From NCBI GenBank assembly GCA_026387085.1, contig JAPLMK010000092.1, positions 1 through 24,965 on the forward strand: a DNA stretch of 24,965 nucleotides. Reading direction: 5' to 3'. This document shows positions 8,562 through 17,186 of this stretch, one piece after another. This DNA is from Candidatus Omnitrophota bacterium. GTDB lineage: Bacteria; Ratteibacteria; UBA8468; MWAK01. Positions within the stretch are counted from its first letter, which is position 1; the number at the start of each line of letters is the position of its first letter. A model generated the notes under the pieces. It saw nothing but the letters and a program-made list of their open reading frames with translations, was not told the origin of the DNA and ran no database searches. A program made the position numbers and the translations under genes.

Positions 8562-8576
8562 TGTTGGAAGGAGAAT

Positions 8577-9872
8577 ATGATTAAAATTAAAAAAACAGTT
8601 ATTGCGTTTGAGAAAGAAACTTTTCTGGCTCCGTTCGGCTTCAAGGGAGGTTACCTAAACGGTGCCTGGCAGACCGTAGCGCTGATGGAGAGCGAAAACG
8701 GCAAACAGGGGCTTGGACTCGGTACTCAAAGCACCCTGTGGTCTGATGCCGAAATTTTTATAAATAATTCCGAACAAGCCGGAAACGAAATGATGTACCG
8801 GATAACCGAAGAAGCCCTGCGGCTGGCAAAAGAGATTCCGTTTGAGACGCCGGTTGACCTGCTGGAAAAACTGGTGCCGCCCGCCTACGAATACGGGAAA
8901 AAGATAACCGGCAAAAACAACCTGCGGCTGACTTTTGCCCTTAACGCCCTGGTGGCGGTGGACAATGCGGCCTGGCAGTTATACTGCGCCGAAAAAGGGA
9001 TAACCGGGTTCGACCAGATGGTGCCTGCCGAACTAAAATCCGGCCTGCCGTACCGCCACCGGGAACTGGCCAGCATCCCCTTGATGACCTACGGCGTACC
9101 GCTTAAAGATATCATCACCGCGGTCAATGACGGTTGTTTCTTCCTCAAGATAAAGATCGGCTCCGACCCGGACAAGGACGGCGACCAGGAAAAGATGGTC
9201 CGCTGGGATAAAGAACGGCTCTCTGCCATTCACGAAGCAGTCAAGGACCGGGAAATTCCCTATACGGAAGACGGCCGGATTCCTTACTACCTGGATGCCA
9301 ACGGACGATACGACAGCAAGGAGCGCCTGATGCAGTTGCTAGACCACGCCCGAAAGATCGGCGCCCTGGAAAGAATCATGATTATGGAGGAACCGTTTCC
9401 GGAGGAATACCGGGTTGACGTCCGGGACATCCCGGTACGGCTGGCCGCGGACGAAAGCGCCCATTCGGACAAAGACGCGCTGGAAAGGATTGAAATGGGT
9501 TACGGAGCCATCGCCCTGAAACCCATCGCCAAAACAATGAGTATGAGCCTGAAGATAGCCAAAATAGCAGCCGAAAAAAAGATCCCCTGTTTCTGCGCCG
9601 ACCTGACCGTCAACCCCATCCTGGTGGACTGGAATAAGAACGTGGCGGCGCGGCTGGCTCCCCTGCCCGGGATGAAGATCGGCGTCCTGGAAACCAACGG
9701 CCACCAAAATTACAAAAACTGGGAAGCGATGCGCTCCTACCACACCCGGCACGATGCCTCCTGGACAAAAACCGTACGCGGCCTGTTTCAACTGGATGAT
9801 GACTTTTATGCCTCCAGCGGCGGGATTCTGGAACCGAGCGAGCACTACCGTCTTCTGGTAACTGGAAAATAA
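8577..9872 (+). CDS. Enolase-superfamily (MLE/epimerase-like) enzyme
   Basis: 431-residue member of the mandelate racemase/muconate-lactonizing branch of the enolase superfamily, enzymes that abstract a proton alpha to a carboxylate (dehydratases, epimerases, cycloisomerases). Visible active-site parts of the C-terminal barrel: FLKIKIG (Lys191-x-Lys193), YYLDANGRYD (metal ligand Asp240), IMIMEEPFP (Glu271/272), LAADES (Asp292/Glu293) and ALKPIAKT (Lys315). The KxK plus opposite-strand Lys pattern fits the MLE/epimerase subgroup rather than the Asp-His dyad of mandelate racemase or sugar-acid dehydratases. The substrate is unknown; in this context a sugar acid or lactone derivative is a guess. 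Start ATG 8577 has AAGGAG (8568-8573). It sits 15 bases after dnaE and 21 bases before the GH2 gene, so probably heads a transcript with them. Confidence 0.85.
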   Translation: MIKIKKTVIAFEKETFLAPFGFKGGYLNGAWQTVALMESENGKQGLGLGTQSTLWSDAEIFINNSEQAGNEMMYRITEEALRLAKEIPFETPVDLLEKLVPPAYEYGKKITGKNNLRLTFALNALVAVDNAAWQLYCAEKGITGFDQMVPAELKSGLPYRHRELASIPLMTYGVPLKDIITAVNDGCFFLKIKIGSDPDKDGDQEKMVRWDKERLSAIHEAVKDREIPYTEDGRIPYYLDANGRYDSKERLMQLLDHARKIGALERIMIMEEPFPEEYRVDVRDIPVRLAADESAHSDKDALERIEMGYGAIALKPIAKTMSMSLKIAKIAAEKKIPCFCADLTVNPILVDWNKNVAARLAPLPGMKIGVLETNGHQNYKNWEAMRSYHTRHDASWTKTVRGLFQLDDDFYASSGGILEPSEHYRLLVTGK

Positions 9873-9893
9873 AAATAACAGATTAGGGGGAAA

Positions 9894-12212
9894 ATGATAG
9901 TCAACGGCAACGACATAATAACCCAACAGCTTTCGCTTGAAAAAGAGACCGAAATCAATTTCGACAAAAACCATCACACGATTCTTAATCCGGCGCGCTT
10001 TACTCCGGAACCGGAAGAGAGTCGTTTACTGCTGGACGGAGAATGGCGGGTCAAATATTATCCTTTCAACGAAAAATCCGTCTCCGGGCCCACCAAAAAC
10101 TGGCAAACAGTTCCGCAGCCGGGCAAAGTGTTTTACGCCGACCCGGAAGCGGAAGGACAACCGATTAAAAACTGGGACCGGGTTTCTTTAAGCCACATCG
10201 CTGAAAATGACGGAGCCATTCTACGCCGCGCTATTCAGATCCCTAAAAATTGGCGCTCTAAGCGCGTTTTTCTGCGTTTCGACGCGGTTTATCCGGCGGG
10301 AACGTTTTATCTGAACGGCCAAAAACTCGGGACTCACTATTCCGGCCTCACCCCGGTGGAGTTTGAGGTTACCGGAATGATTGAGGCGGGTAAAACTGCG
10401 GAAGTCGCGGTACGATTAATCCGAAAACATAAGTTTGTCAAGATGGATATGCCGCGCCACGCGCTGGAATTTGCCGGACTGGCCCAAAGCGCCTATTTTT
10501 TCGCAGTCGAAAAGACCAACATCAGGGAATATCATCTGGTCACCGGGCTGGACAAATCTCATCGCCGCGGCAAGGTTTCCGGTAAAATTACGCTGGATAA
10601 CCCGACCCGCGGCACATTACTCATCACGCTTTCACGCCACAACAAATTAGCTGCGACTTTCCGGGTTACTACTACGCCGTCACAAAACTGCTACGCGGTA
10701 TCGCTGGAAATAAAAAATCCCGATTTGTGGAATGACGAATATCCGAACTTATACGAAGTAAAAATAGTGCTGACCGGCCACAAACAACAACCGCAAATTT
10801 ACCGCTACTTAACCGGTTTCCGGCGCCTCGACCTGACACCGAAAGGACCGAAACTGAATGGCAGTTTTATTAAATTCCGCGGGGTAAACCACCTGACCTT
10901 TCATCCCGAACACGGCCTGTACACCCCAAAAGAGTGGCTGCGAAAATCTCTGGGTTTGATGAAAAAGGCGAATATCAACACTATCCGCACTCATTTCCTG
11001 TCGCCGCCTGCATTGCCGGAACTGTGTGACGAAATGGGGATTTACCTGCTGCAAGAACTGCCGATTGACTGGGGCACTAATTATATTCACGACCCGGAAT
11101 GGGTCGGCCCGGCGCTGATGCGCATCGAGGGCGGTATCCGCCGCGACCGTCATCATCCGTCAATCATGGTCTGGAGCGTCGGCAATGAAAATATGCCGGA
11201 ATCAAAAGCGGTGGCGGCTGAGGGCTGGAACCATTTGCGCATCTACGACCAATTCTGCCACCGGCTGGACCCGAGCCGTCCAACCATGTTTCCGCCGCCC
11301 GGACCGGCAAATAAGATTAAGGGTATTTTTGAATTGCGGTTCGGCGAACTCGCCGATATTCATTATAGTTTTGCCTTGCAGAAACAGTTTCGCGCTGAAG
11401 GCAGGATCGTTAACCCCAACAGTTGGGAAGGCGATATGGTTGCGATTAGCCGCGAAGAAGCTTTGAAGCGCGGCTGGAGCGGTTGCTGGTTCAGTTCGGA
11501 ATACGGTATTTTCTGTGTTGAGCCGGACATGATGAACAGTCCGTACCTGTCGTTAATCGCCGACGAAAACATTGATCCGCTTTCCCATAAAAATACGCTG
11601 GAAGTATTTTACGACCGGCTGAAGACCGAGTGGGGCAATATGCGGCACGACCCTTCCTGCCTCGGCGGAGCGTATTTCCCGTGGCTTTGCTGCGGTATCG
11701 GTAAAGGCGCCGAAGGCAATCCGTGGGGCTGGACCAGGTGGGGGGAAGACGCCAACTGGGGCGTTGTAACCGCCGACCTGCTGCCCAAACCACAATTCTG
11801 GGCGTTGCGGGTGCTGTTCGCTCCGGTCTGGTTTCCTTCCAGGGTTTCCTGGAAAGCGGGCGACAAATACCTGAAGTTCAAAATTACCAACCAATACAAC
11901 GCCATCAACCTTTCCGAGTGCGTTATGCGCACCCAGCAGAACGAGGGCGGAACCTGGATGTGCATGGTCCGGCAGTTCCGCGACGTCAAAGTATCCTGCG
12001 CTCCCGGAAAAACGATTGAAGTGAAAATCCCGATCTGGTGCGACTCGCTGAAAAAGGCCTTAAACGAAGGCGGTTTCGGCTATTGCCGCATTTCGCTGCT
12101 CGACCCGAAGGGATTCTGCCCGGTTAAGGCCGATATCCTGATAATCCCCGAGTCGATGCAACAGAAAGACGGGATGGGCATGCCACTTGGCCCTGACGCA
12201 ATCTTCAAATAA
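9894..12212 (+). CDS. Glycoside hydrolase family 2 protein (beta-galactosidase/glucuronidase-like)
   Basis: Retaining beta-glycosidase of 772 residues without a signal peptide, so likely cytoplasmic. The N-terminal jelly-roll sugar-binding domain is seen from LLDGEWRVKYYP (about 46-57) through FYLNGQKLG (138-146). An immunoglobulin-like domain covers about 205-310. The TIM barrel starts at FIKFRGVNHLTFHPEHG (325-341), where canonical enzymes have GVNxHxxHP. The general acid/base Glu432 lies in WSVGNENMP and the nucleophile candidate is Glu536 in WFSSEYG. The C-terminal region (about 660-772) looks like another beta-sandwich. Start ATG 9894 has AGGGGG four bases upstream. The exact sugar (galactose, glucuronate, mannose) cannot be told from sequence. 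The neighbouring GH36-like gene suggests a mixed alpha/beta-linked substrate. Confidence 0.9.
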   Translation: MIVNGNDIITQQLSLEKETEINFDKNHHTILNPARFTPEPEESRLLLDGEWRVKYYPFNEKSVSGPTKNWQTVPQPGKVFYADPEAEGQPIKNWDRVSLSHIAENDGAILRRAIQIPKNWRSKRVFLRFDAVYPAGTFYLNGQKLGTHYSGLTPVEFEVTGMIEAGKTAEVAVRLIRKHKFVKMDMPRHALEFAGLAQSAYFFAVEKTNIREYHLVTGLDKSHRRGKVSGKITLDNPTRGTLLITLSRHNKLAATFRVTTTPSQNCYAVSLEIKNPDLWNDEYPNLYEVKIVLTGHKQQPQIYRYLTGFRRLDLTPKGPKLNGSFIKFRGVNHLTFHPEHGLYTPKEWLRKSLGLMKKANINTIRTHFLSPPALPELCDEMGIYLLQELPIDWGTNYIHDPEWVGPALMRIEGGIRRDRHHPSIMVWSVGNENMPESKAVAAEGWNHLRIYDQFCHRLDPSRPTMFPPPGPANKIKGIFELRFGELADIHYSFALQKQFRAEGRIVNPNSWEGDMVAISREEALKRGWSGCWFSSEYGIFCVEPDMMNSPYLSLIADENIDPLSHKNTLEVFYDRLKTEWGNMRHDPSCLGGAYFPWLCCGIGKGAEGNPWGWTRWGEDANWGVVTADLLPKPQFWALRVLFAPVWFPSRVSWKAGDKYLKFKITNQYNAINLSECVMRTQQNEGGTWMCMVRQFRDVKVSCAPGKTIEVKIPIWCDSLKKALNEGGFGYCRISLLDPKGFCPVKADILIIPESMQQKDGMGMPLGPDAIFK

Positions 12213-12265
12213 ATTTTATCGGGACTAATCCGGCCCGGGTTAAATAATTTTAAAAAAATTAAACG

Positions 12266-13792
12266 GTGAAAATAACAAAATCGGAAATCAAGAAAGGATT
12301 GAAGGAAGTTGGCCTGAAAAAGGGTGACCTTGTTTTGGTTCACAGCGCCTTAAGCAGCCTGGGCGCGGTAGACAACGGTCCGCAGGCCGTAATCGACGCC
12401 CTCATCAAAACCGTGGGACCAAAAGGAACGGTGGCGATGACGCGCCTGGGCGGCGCCCTTACCACCAAAACCTTTGCGGAGCGGAAAGACACAATAGAAA
12501 GCATCCACCCCACCCACCCGGTTGCCGCCTGGGGCAGAAGAGCGAAAGAGTTAATCCACGGCCATATAGCAGCGCCTACCGCCTGCGGTAAAGGCACTCC
12601 TTTCGGCAGATTAATTGATTGGCAGGGATACATTCTTCTCTTAGGCGTTGACCAGGACCGCAATACCACCCTGCATGCCATTGAGGAATTCGCGGATTCC
12701 CCGTATCTTTCCGAAATAAGAGTTAAATATAAAGATGCGGACGGCCGGGAAAAGGAGAAGACCCTGCAGAAATTTCCCGGTCCCCACCGGAATTTCATCG
12801 GTATGGACAGATTATTTCGGGAGACCGGTGTAATGCGAACGGGAAAGATAGGCAATGCGGTGGTCCGCCTGATGCAAGCCCAAAAAATGGCGCAGGTATC
12901 TCTGAAGGTCTTGAAAGATAACCCGGCCGCCTTTCTCTGCGACAACCCAAACTGCGCCGATTGCGTAATGCAGCGGGGCAAAGTAAAAGAAAAAATATTA
13001 AGAGCAGAATCTTTTGTTCTGACCGCGGCCAACACTGAAATCTCCGCCGACCTCCGCCAAGCCTTAACGATAATGCAGGGACAAGGCATCCGTCAGGTTG
13101 AACTGGGGAGATTCAAGGGCAAAGATTTATGTGATTGCGCCGTTTCAGAACATAATCAAATAAAGGAAGATTTGGCCGGAAGCAACTTTACGGTTGCCGC
13201 GATTAATACCGGCCTGAACCATATAAAGATAACCGGCAACTTGAAAGAAAACTTAACCAGATACAAGGAATTTCTGCAGTTAGCCAAGTTTTTCAAAACC
13301 AATTATCTTGTTATTTCCTCTTTTTATCCCGCCCTTGAAAAAAAGGACGTCTACCGGAATAAAGCGCTCAAAAATATTTCGGAAATGACAACATTAGCCG
13401 AAGAAGCAGGAATTGTGCTTTTGATTGAAAATGAACCCGGAACTTTTTGCGCCGGTTCCAGGGATTGCCTGGATATTATCCGTTCGGTCAACTCACCTTA
13501 TCTGAGATTGGCTTTCAATCCGGGTAATTTTGCGCGCCTGGGAGAAAAACCATTTCTCGGTATCCCTTCCCGTATCAGAAAATTTGCTTCTCTGCTCTAC
13601 ATAAATGATGCGCTCCCCTCCGGTCCTTTTCAATTACCCGGCCAGGGGAACGGGGAGATAAAAGAATTAATCTCCATTTTACGGTGTCGCAGTTTTAATG
13701 GTTTCTTCTCCCTGAAACCTGGTTTAGGTCAAGGAAGGGAGAATTTTAACCAGGCCGCCGACGCTTTCTGGCGCTTATTGAAAACGATGTAA
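12266..13792 (+). CDS. AAC(3)-like N-acetyltransferase fused to a xylose-isomerase-like TIM barrel
   Basis: 508-residue two-domain protein. Residues 1-240 match the AAC(3)/FrbF/YokD acetyltransferase fold, which moves acetyl from acetyl-CoA to an amine: VHSALSSLG (25-33), HPTHPVAAWG (81-90), TACGKGTPFGRL (105-116), LLLGVDQDRNTTLHAIEE (124-141). A CDNPNCADC cysteine cluster (225-233) closes the domain. Residues 245-508 resemble AP-endonuclease-2/xylose-isomerase-type sugar isomerases: IRQVELGRF (275-283), LLIENEPGTF (385-394) and LAFNPGNF (415-422). Glu388 is kept, but the usual metal-binding Asp is Asn418 and the later H-x-K/D motif is not evident, so the barrel may be non-catalytic. The start is GTG 12266 with no Shine-Dalgarno, 53 bases after the GH2 gene. 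It is probably a sugar-modifying enzyme, not a resistance gene. Confidence 0.8.
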   Translation: MKITKSEIKKGLKEVGLKKGDLVLVHSALSSLGAVDNGPQAVIDALIKTVGPKGTVAMTRLGGALTTKTFAERKDTIESIHPTHPVAAWGRRAKELIHGHIAAPTACGKGTPFGRLIDWQGYILLLGVDQDRNTTLHAIEEFADSPYLSEIRVKYKDADGREKEKTLQKFPGPHRNFIGMDRLFRETGVMRTGKIGNAVVRLMQAQKMAQVSLKVLKDNPAAFLCDNPNCADCVMQRGKVKEKILRAESFVLTAANTEISADLRQALTIMQGQGIRQVELGRFKGKDLCDCAVSEHNQIKEDLAGSNFTVAAINTGLNHIKITGNLKENLTRYKEFLQLAKFFKTNYLVISSFYPALEKKDVYRNKALKNISEMTTLAEEAGIVLLIENEPGTFCAGSRDCLDIIRSVNSPYLRLAFNPGNFARLGEKPFLGIPSRIRKFASLLYINDALPSGPFQLPGQGNGEIKELISILRCRSFNGFFSLKPGLGQGRENFNQAADAFWRLLKTM

Positions 13793-13845
13793 CTAAAAGT
13801 AAACGCAACCGTCCGCAACCGTAAATTGTAAAAAAAAGGAGTAAA

Positions 13846-14880
13846 ATGGCATATCAAGGTGTTTTAAATGACATCAGGGCCTGCGTTAAGATGCAAAAGC
13901 CGGAGCGAATTCCCGTATTTGCGATGAGCGAGGAGTTCGACGTAAAATGGCACGGAAAATACACGTACGAAGAAGTGGCGACAAACGCGGATAAGCTGGT
14001 TGAGGTTTGGAGCGCCGCCATCAAGGAATTCGATTACGACTGGGCCTGGATCCAGTTGGACGACTGCATCGAGTTTGAGGTGCTCGGGGTCGGCTGTGTC
14101 GGAAGCGGTAATATTCTGAGGGCGACCCGCGACTATCTTCCGGCGGAAAAAGAGACGCTTAAGAATCTTAAGATGCCCGACCCGGAAAAATCCGGGCGGA
14201 TGCCGATGAAACTGGAAGCCATCCGACGGCTGAAGGATAATTTCGGAGACACAATCTGCGTGGTGGGTGGCAATGCGGCTCCTTATACCTCCGCCGGCTT
14301 ATTATACGGCCTGGAAAAACCGATGACGATGATGTTCGAAGACCCGGACTTGCTGAAGGATACAATCGATTTCTTCGTCGAACTCCAGACCCGGTGGGGG
14401 CTGGCGCAAATTGCCGCCGGCGCCGACGCGATCTGGCTCGGGGACTGCAATGCCTTTTCCGGCATGCTTTCCCCTAAGCAGTACCGGGAGTTTGCCTTTA
14501 CGCCGTGTCAGAAGGTGGTGGCCGCCTATAAGAAAGCGGGCGGGATGACCTTCCTGCACAACAGCGAAATCTCGCTACCGCATATTGCGCTGGAATGCGA
14601 ACTCGGCGCAGATGTAATCAGTATCGGACCCGGAGCGGACTTTGCGCAAGTAAAAGCCGCAACCGAAGGAAAGACCTGCATCATGGGAAACTTGGACCCG
14701 ATAGAGGTTCTTTTAAAAGGAAGCCCGGAACTGGTGGCGGCGGAAGTTGAACGGATTATGGCTATCGGTAAAAAGGGCGCCGGTTACATCTTTGATGACG
14801 GCGAAATGATACCGCGCGACGTTCCGGTGGAGAACATGCGCGCCCTGATGAAAACAGCCAAGGCCCTGTCCGCGGCCTAA
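13846..14880 (+). CDS. Uroporphyrinogen decarboxylase-family protein (MtaA/CmuA-like), zinc site missing
   Basis: 344-residue TIM-barrel protein of the UROD superfamily, which includes heme-pathway decarboxylases and zinc-dependent corrinoid methyltransferases. Family features: a PERIPVF opening (19-25), WLGDCNAFSGMLSPKQYREF (197-216), FLHNSEISLPHI (236-247), LGADVISI (253-260), MGNLDPIEVL (280-289) and the terminal IPRDVPVENMRALM. The methyltransferase branch normally has HxC and a later GC for zinc; here these read HNS (238-240) and DDGE (317-320), so both cysteines are absent. Classic corrinoid methyl transfer and heme synthesis both therefore look unlikely. Start ATG 13846 follows a strong AAGGAG (13836-13841). 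It is the last gene of the plus-strand run, meeting the GH36-like gene tail to tail with 15 bases between. Its function in a sugar locus is unknown. Confidence 0.82.
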   Translation: MAYQGVLNDIRACVKMQKPERIPVFAMSEEFDVKWHGKYTYEEVATNADKLVEVWSAAIKEFDYDWAWIQLDDCIEFEVLGVGCVGSGNILRATRDYLPAEKETLKNLKMPDPEKSGRMPMKLEAIRRLKDNFGDTICVVGGNAAPYTSAGLLYGLEKPMTMMFEDPDLLKDTIDFFVELQTRWGLAQIAAGADAIWLGDCNAFSGMLSPKQYREFAFTPCQKVVAAYKKAGGMTFLHNSEISLPHIALECELGADVISIGPGADFAQVKAATEGKTCIMGNLDPIEVLLKGSPELVAAEVERIMAIGKKGAGYIFDDGEMIPRDVPVENMRALMKTAKALSAA

Positions 14881-14895
14881 AGCAAAGATAGCGCT

Positions 14896-17148
14896 TTAAA
14901 CCTTAAATTTTACTTCCCACTTTTGCGGTTTTACGCTGCCAACCAAGGGCAGAAGATAAACGCCGTCGGCTGCTTGGGCCAGCGCGCAAGAATATCCCCG
15001 GGGCACGGCAAGATAAATTTCGCCCTTCATTCCGGAAGGACGGTCAAGCCAGCCGGATAATGCGCCTGATTGAGCATCCCATTTGACTTGCGACAACTCG
15101 ACTCCGCCCTGGGTAAAATGGAATGAAGTCGATAGAACCCACGGGTGGGGGCGCACGGCAACCAACACCACCATTCGGGTTGCCAGTTCCGGAACTTCGA
15201 CTTTTAAACTGCCGCTGACGATGCCTAAACTTTTCTTTTCCCAAAACTCCCAAGCATGATAACTTTGCTTGGCGCCGAGCTTTAAATCATCCGCTAAATC
15301 GACCTCGATAACTCTTTTCGCCTCAAAGTTCAACAAACTGATTACCTCGCGCTCGTCCCAACGGGTATTTACGCGCAAGTGCCAGATATGGGGATAACTT
15401 TCGGGATAAATATGTTTAAATAAATCGACCGGGCGGGCCGCCGCGCCGTAAGGGGGCGCGCATTGGCGGATAAGGTCAAAGCGGTCGCTCTCCGCCAAGT
15501 CAAAACGATCGCCGAGAAAAACCTGTCCGCCCGACATGGTTACCAAAGTAGCCCGCAACCGGCATTCTTCCATGTCGGCCGGAGGCGCGACATTGAGCGA
15601 ATCCGCATTAATATTGTAGAATTTTCCGTGCAAATAATACCGCGAGATGACGGTGATGGCCTGGCGGAGAAAAAAATCGCTGTTTTCGGTGCGTCCTTCA
15701 ATCTCTCGCGCCAAGGAAAATCCCGTATTGCCGATATCGCTCCCGGTCATGCTCGTCGCCCCGAATCCAAAACCACACTGGACCAGATTAGAACACCAAT
15801 AGACGTAATCACCCGGCTCCATCATCTCCGTTAATATTTTTAGTCCGTGCCGATACACCTCCACCCCTTTGATTTTTCGCCGGTCATGGGGAACAAAACT
15901 TTTATCCACCCGGCCCATTCTCGCGCAAAAATCAAATTTGAAATAAGTTACGCCTAATGATTTAAAATGCTTGACTATCCGGCGCAGGAATTTTTCCCCT
16001 TCAGGATGGGTCGAATCCAACTGATAAATCGGGCAATGCGGCTCCCAGGGCCAATTCTTCGGGTCGTCGGGATGCAATGGTAATAACGCTTCCGGATGCT
16101 CCCGGGCAAAAGAAGAATCAGCGGCGACGTAAAACGGGCAGACCCACACCCCGAGTTTAAAGTTGCGCTCGGCCAGTTTTTGGGACAAATCTCCGAGGCC
16201 CTCGGGAAAATGGTCGTTCGCCTCAAACCAATCCCCGGGTAAATTTCTTTTATTGTATCCCAGGTCCAATTGGATATATTCAAAATCAAGCCCGTCAAAT
16301 TCACGCTTGATTAAATCGGCGGTGCGTAAAGTGTCGGCGGCGTTTTGGGTTAAGCGGTAACCATACCAGGATAACCAGCCCACCGGTGGCCGTTTGGGCC
16401 AAACTTTTACCTGGCGCCGCCGGGCGCAAAAAGTTGCCCAACCCTCCAGCGCTTTCAGACCATCGTCAAACGCGCCCATCAGAATTTCTTCGGTATCGAT
16501 AGACTCGCCGGGAACCAACTCATGGCCGGCAAAGTTATTGCTGAAAGCAATTGCCCGCAACTTTCCGGTAGCCGGGTCAGCCAGCACTATCGGGAGAGCC
16601 ACGCACCGTTTTTGCGGCGTGACGAAAGAAAAAATCCAGGCGGGCAACCCCTGTTTTCGGCGCTGATAAGCGAGAATCCCGCCCAAACTGTAATGACTGC
16701 CGTTGCCTAAATTCCCCTGGACTTTTCGCGCCCACTCTATGTCCTCTTCAGCGCAGTAATAACTAGTCCAATATTCCATGTATCCCGGAACAGAGGAACT
16801 AATCCGTACCGCGCCGCCGCTCCAGCCGCCCCCGGAATCAACTAAGATGGCATCGTCAGGAGTGCAATCCGGCAAACCATTCGAACTCTCCATCAGGTGA
16901 AACGCCCCCAGTTTGAGCGGGGTTTTACCCAGATTTTGTAGTGTCGCGCTGAGCACTATGCCGTGAGGGCCGGTTTCCACATGCCAAAAGACGCTCAATC
17001 CTGTCTGGCCGTCGGCAATTGCGCCGTCCTGATATGCAACTTCCAGCCAGCGGTTACCGGCAAATAACCGGGAAGTGAAGTTCAGCGCTTCGCTGCCCGC
17101 AGTGACTGTTGCTTTTCCCCGGCAAAAATCTATTCGGTGTTTTATCAT
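14896..17148 (-). CDS. GH36-like alpha-galactosidase (clan GH-D glycosidase)
   Basis: About 750 residues, no signal peptide, likely cytoplasmic. N-terminal beta-supersandwich (about 1-250), then the clan-D barrel: VGWLSWYGYRLTQNAADT, FEYIQLDLGYNKRNLPGDWF, LGVWVCPFYVAADSSF and YFKFDFCARMG. The Asp in YFKFDFC (about residue 406) is the expected nucleophile. A later block, YVYWCSNLVQCGFGFG followed by TSMTGSDIGNTG, has the Asp in GSD (about 471) as the candidate acid/base. A small beta-sandwich ends the protein. I chose ATG 17148 (MIKHRIDF) because AGGA lies seven bases upstream; a TTG at 17169 or ATG at 17154 are alternatives. It follows the secreted protein gene by about 40 bases on the same strand. 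The substrate is likely an alpha-galactoside-like sugar; raffinose-synthase-like transfer cannot be excluded. Confidence 0.85.
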   Translation of the reverse strand: MIKHRIDFCRGKATVTAGSEALNFTSRLFAGNRWLEVAYQDGAIADGQTGLSVFWHVETGPHGIVLSATLQNLGKTPLKLGAFHLMESSNGLPDCTPDDAILVDSGGGWSGGAVRISSSVPGYMEYWTSYYCAEEDIEWARKVQGNLGNGSHYSLGGILAYQRRKQGLPAWIFSFVTPQKRCVALPIVLADPATGKLRAIAFSNNFAGHELVPGESIDTEEILMGAFDDGLKALEGWATFCARRRQVKVWPKRPPVGWLSWYGYRLTQNAADTLRTADLIKREFDGLDFEYIQLDLGYNKRNLPGDWFEANDHFPEGLGDLSQKLAERNFKLGVWVCPFYVAADSSFAREHPEALLPLHPDDPKNWPWEPHCPIYQLDSTHPEGEKFLRRIVKHFKSLGVTYFKFDFCARMGRVDKSFVPHDRRKIKGVEVYRHGLKILTEMMEPGDYVYWCSNLVQCGFGFGATSMTGSDIGNTGFSLAREIEGRTENSDFFLRQAITVISRYYLHGKFYNINADSLNVAPPADMEECRLRATLVTMSGGQVFLGDRFDLAESDRFDLIRQCAPPYGAAARPVDLFKHIYPESYPHIWHLRVNTRWDEREVISLLNFEAKRVIEVDLADDLKLGAKQSYHAWEFWEKKSLGIVSGSLKVEVPELATRMVVLVAVRPHPWVLSTSFHFTQGGVELSQVKWDAQSGALSGWLDRPSGMKGEIYLAVPRGYSCALAQAADGVYLLPLVGSVKPQKWEVKFKV

Positions 17149-17186
17149 AGCCATATCCTGCCGTCTCAAAATATACCGGTTATAAT

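Noticed and set aside
12266..13000. Aminoglycoside-resistance gene
   Set aside because: The AAC(3) motifs are real, but the domain is fused to an isomerase-like barrel and lies in a sugar locus with no mobile or resistance context. Distant AAC(3)-fold proteins commonly act on other amines.
14878..14898. Bidirectional terminator between the convergent UROD and GH36 genes
   Set aside because: TAAAGC...GCTTTA is only a 6-bp, AT-rich stem with a nine-base loop overlapping both stop codons; too weak to call.
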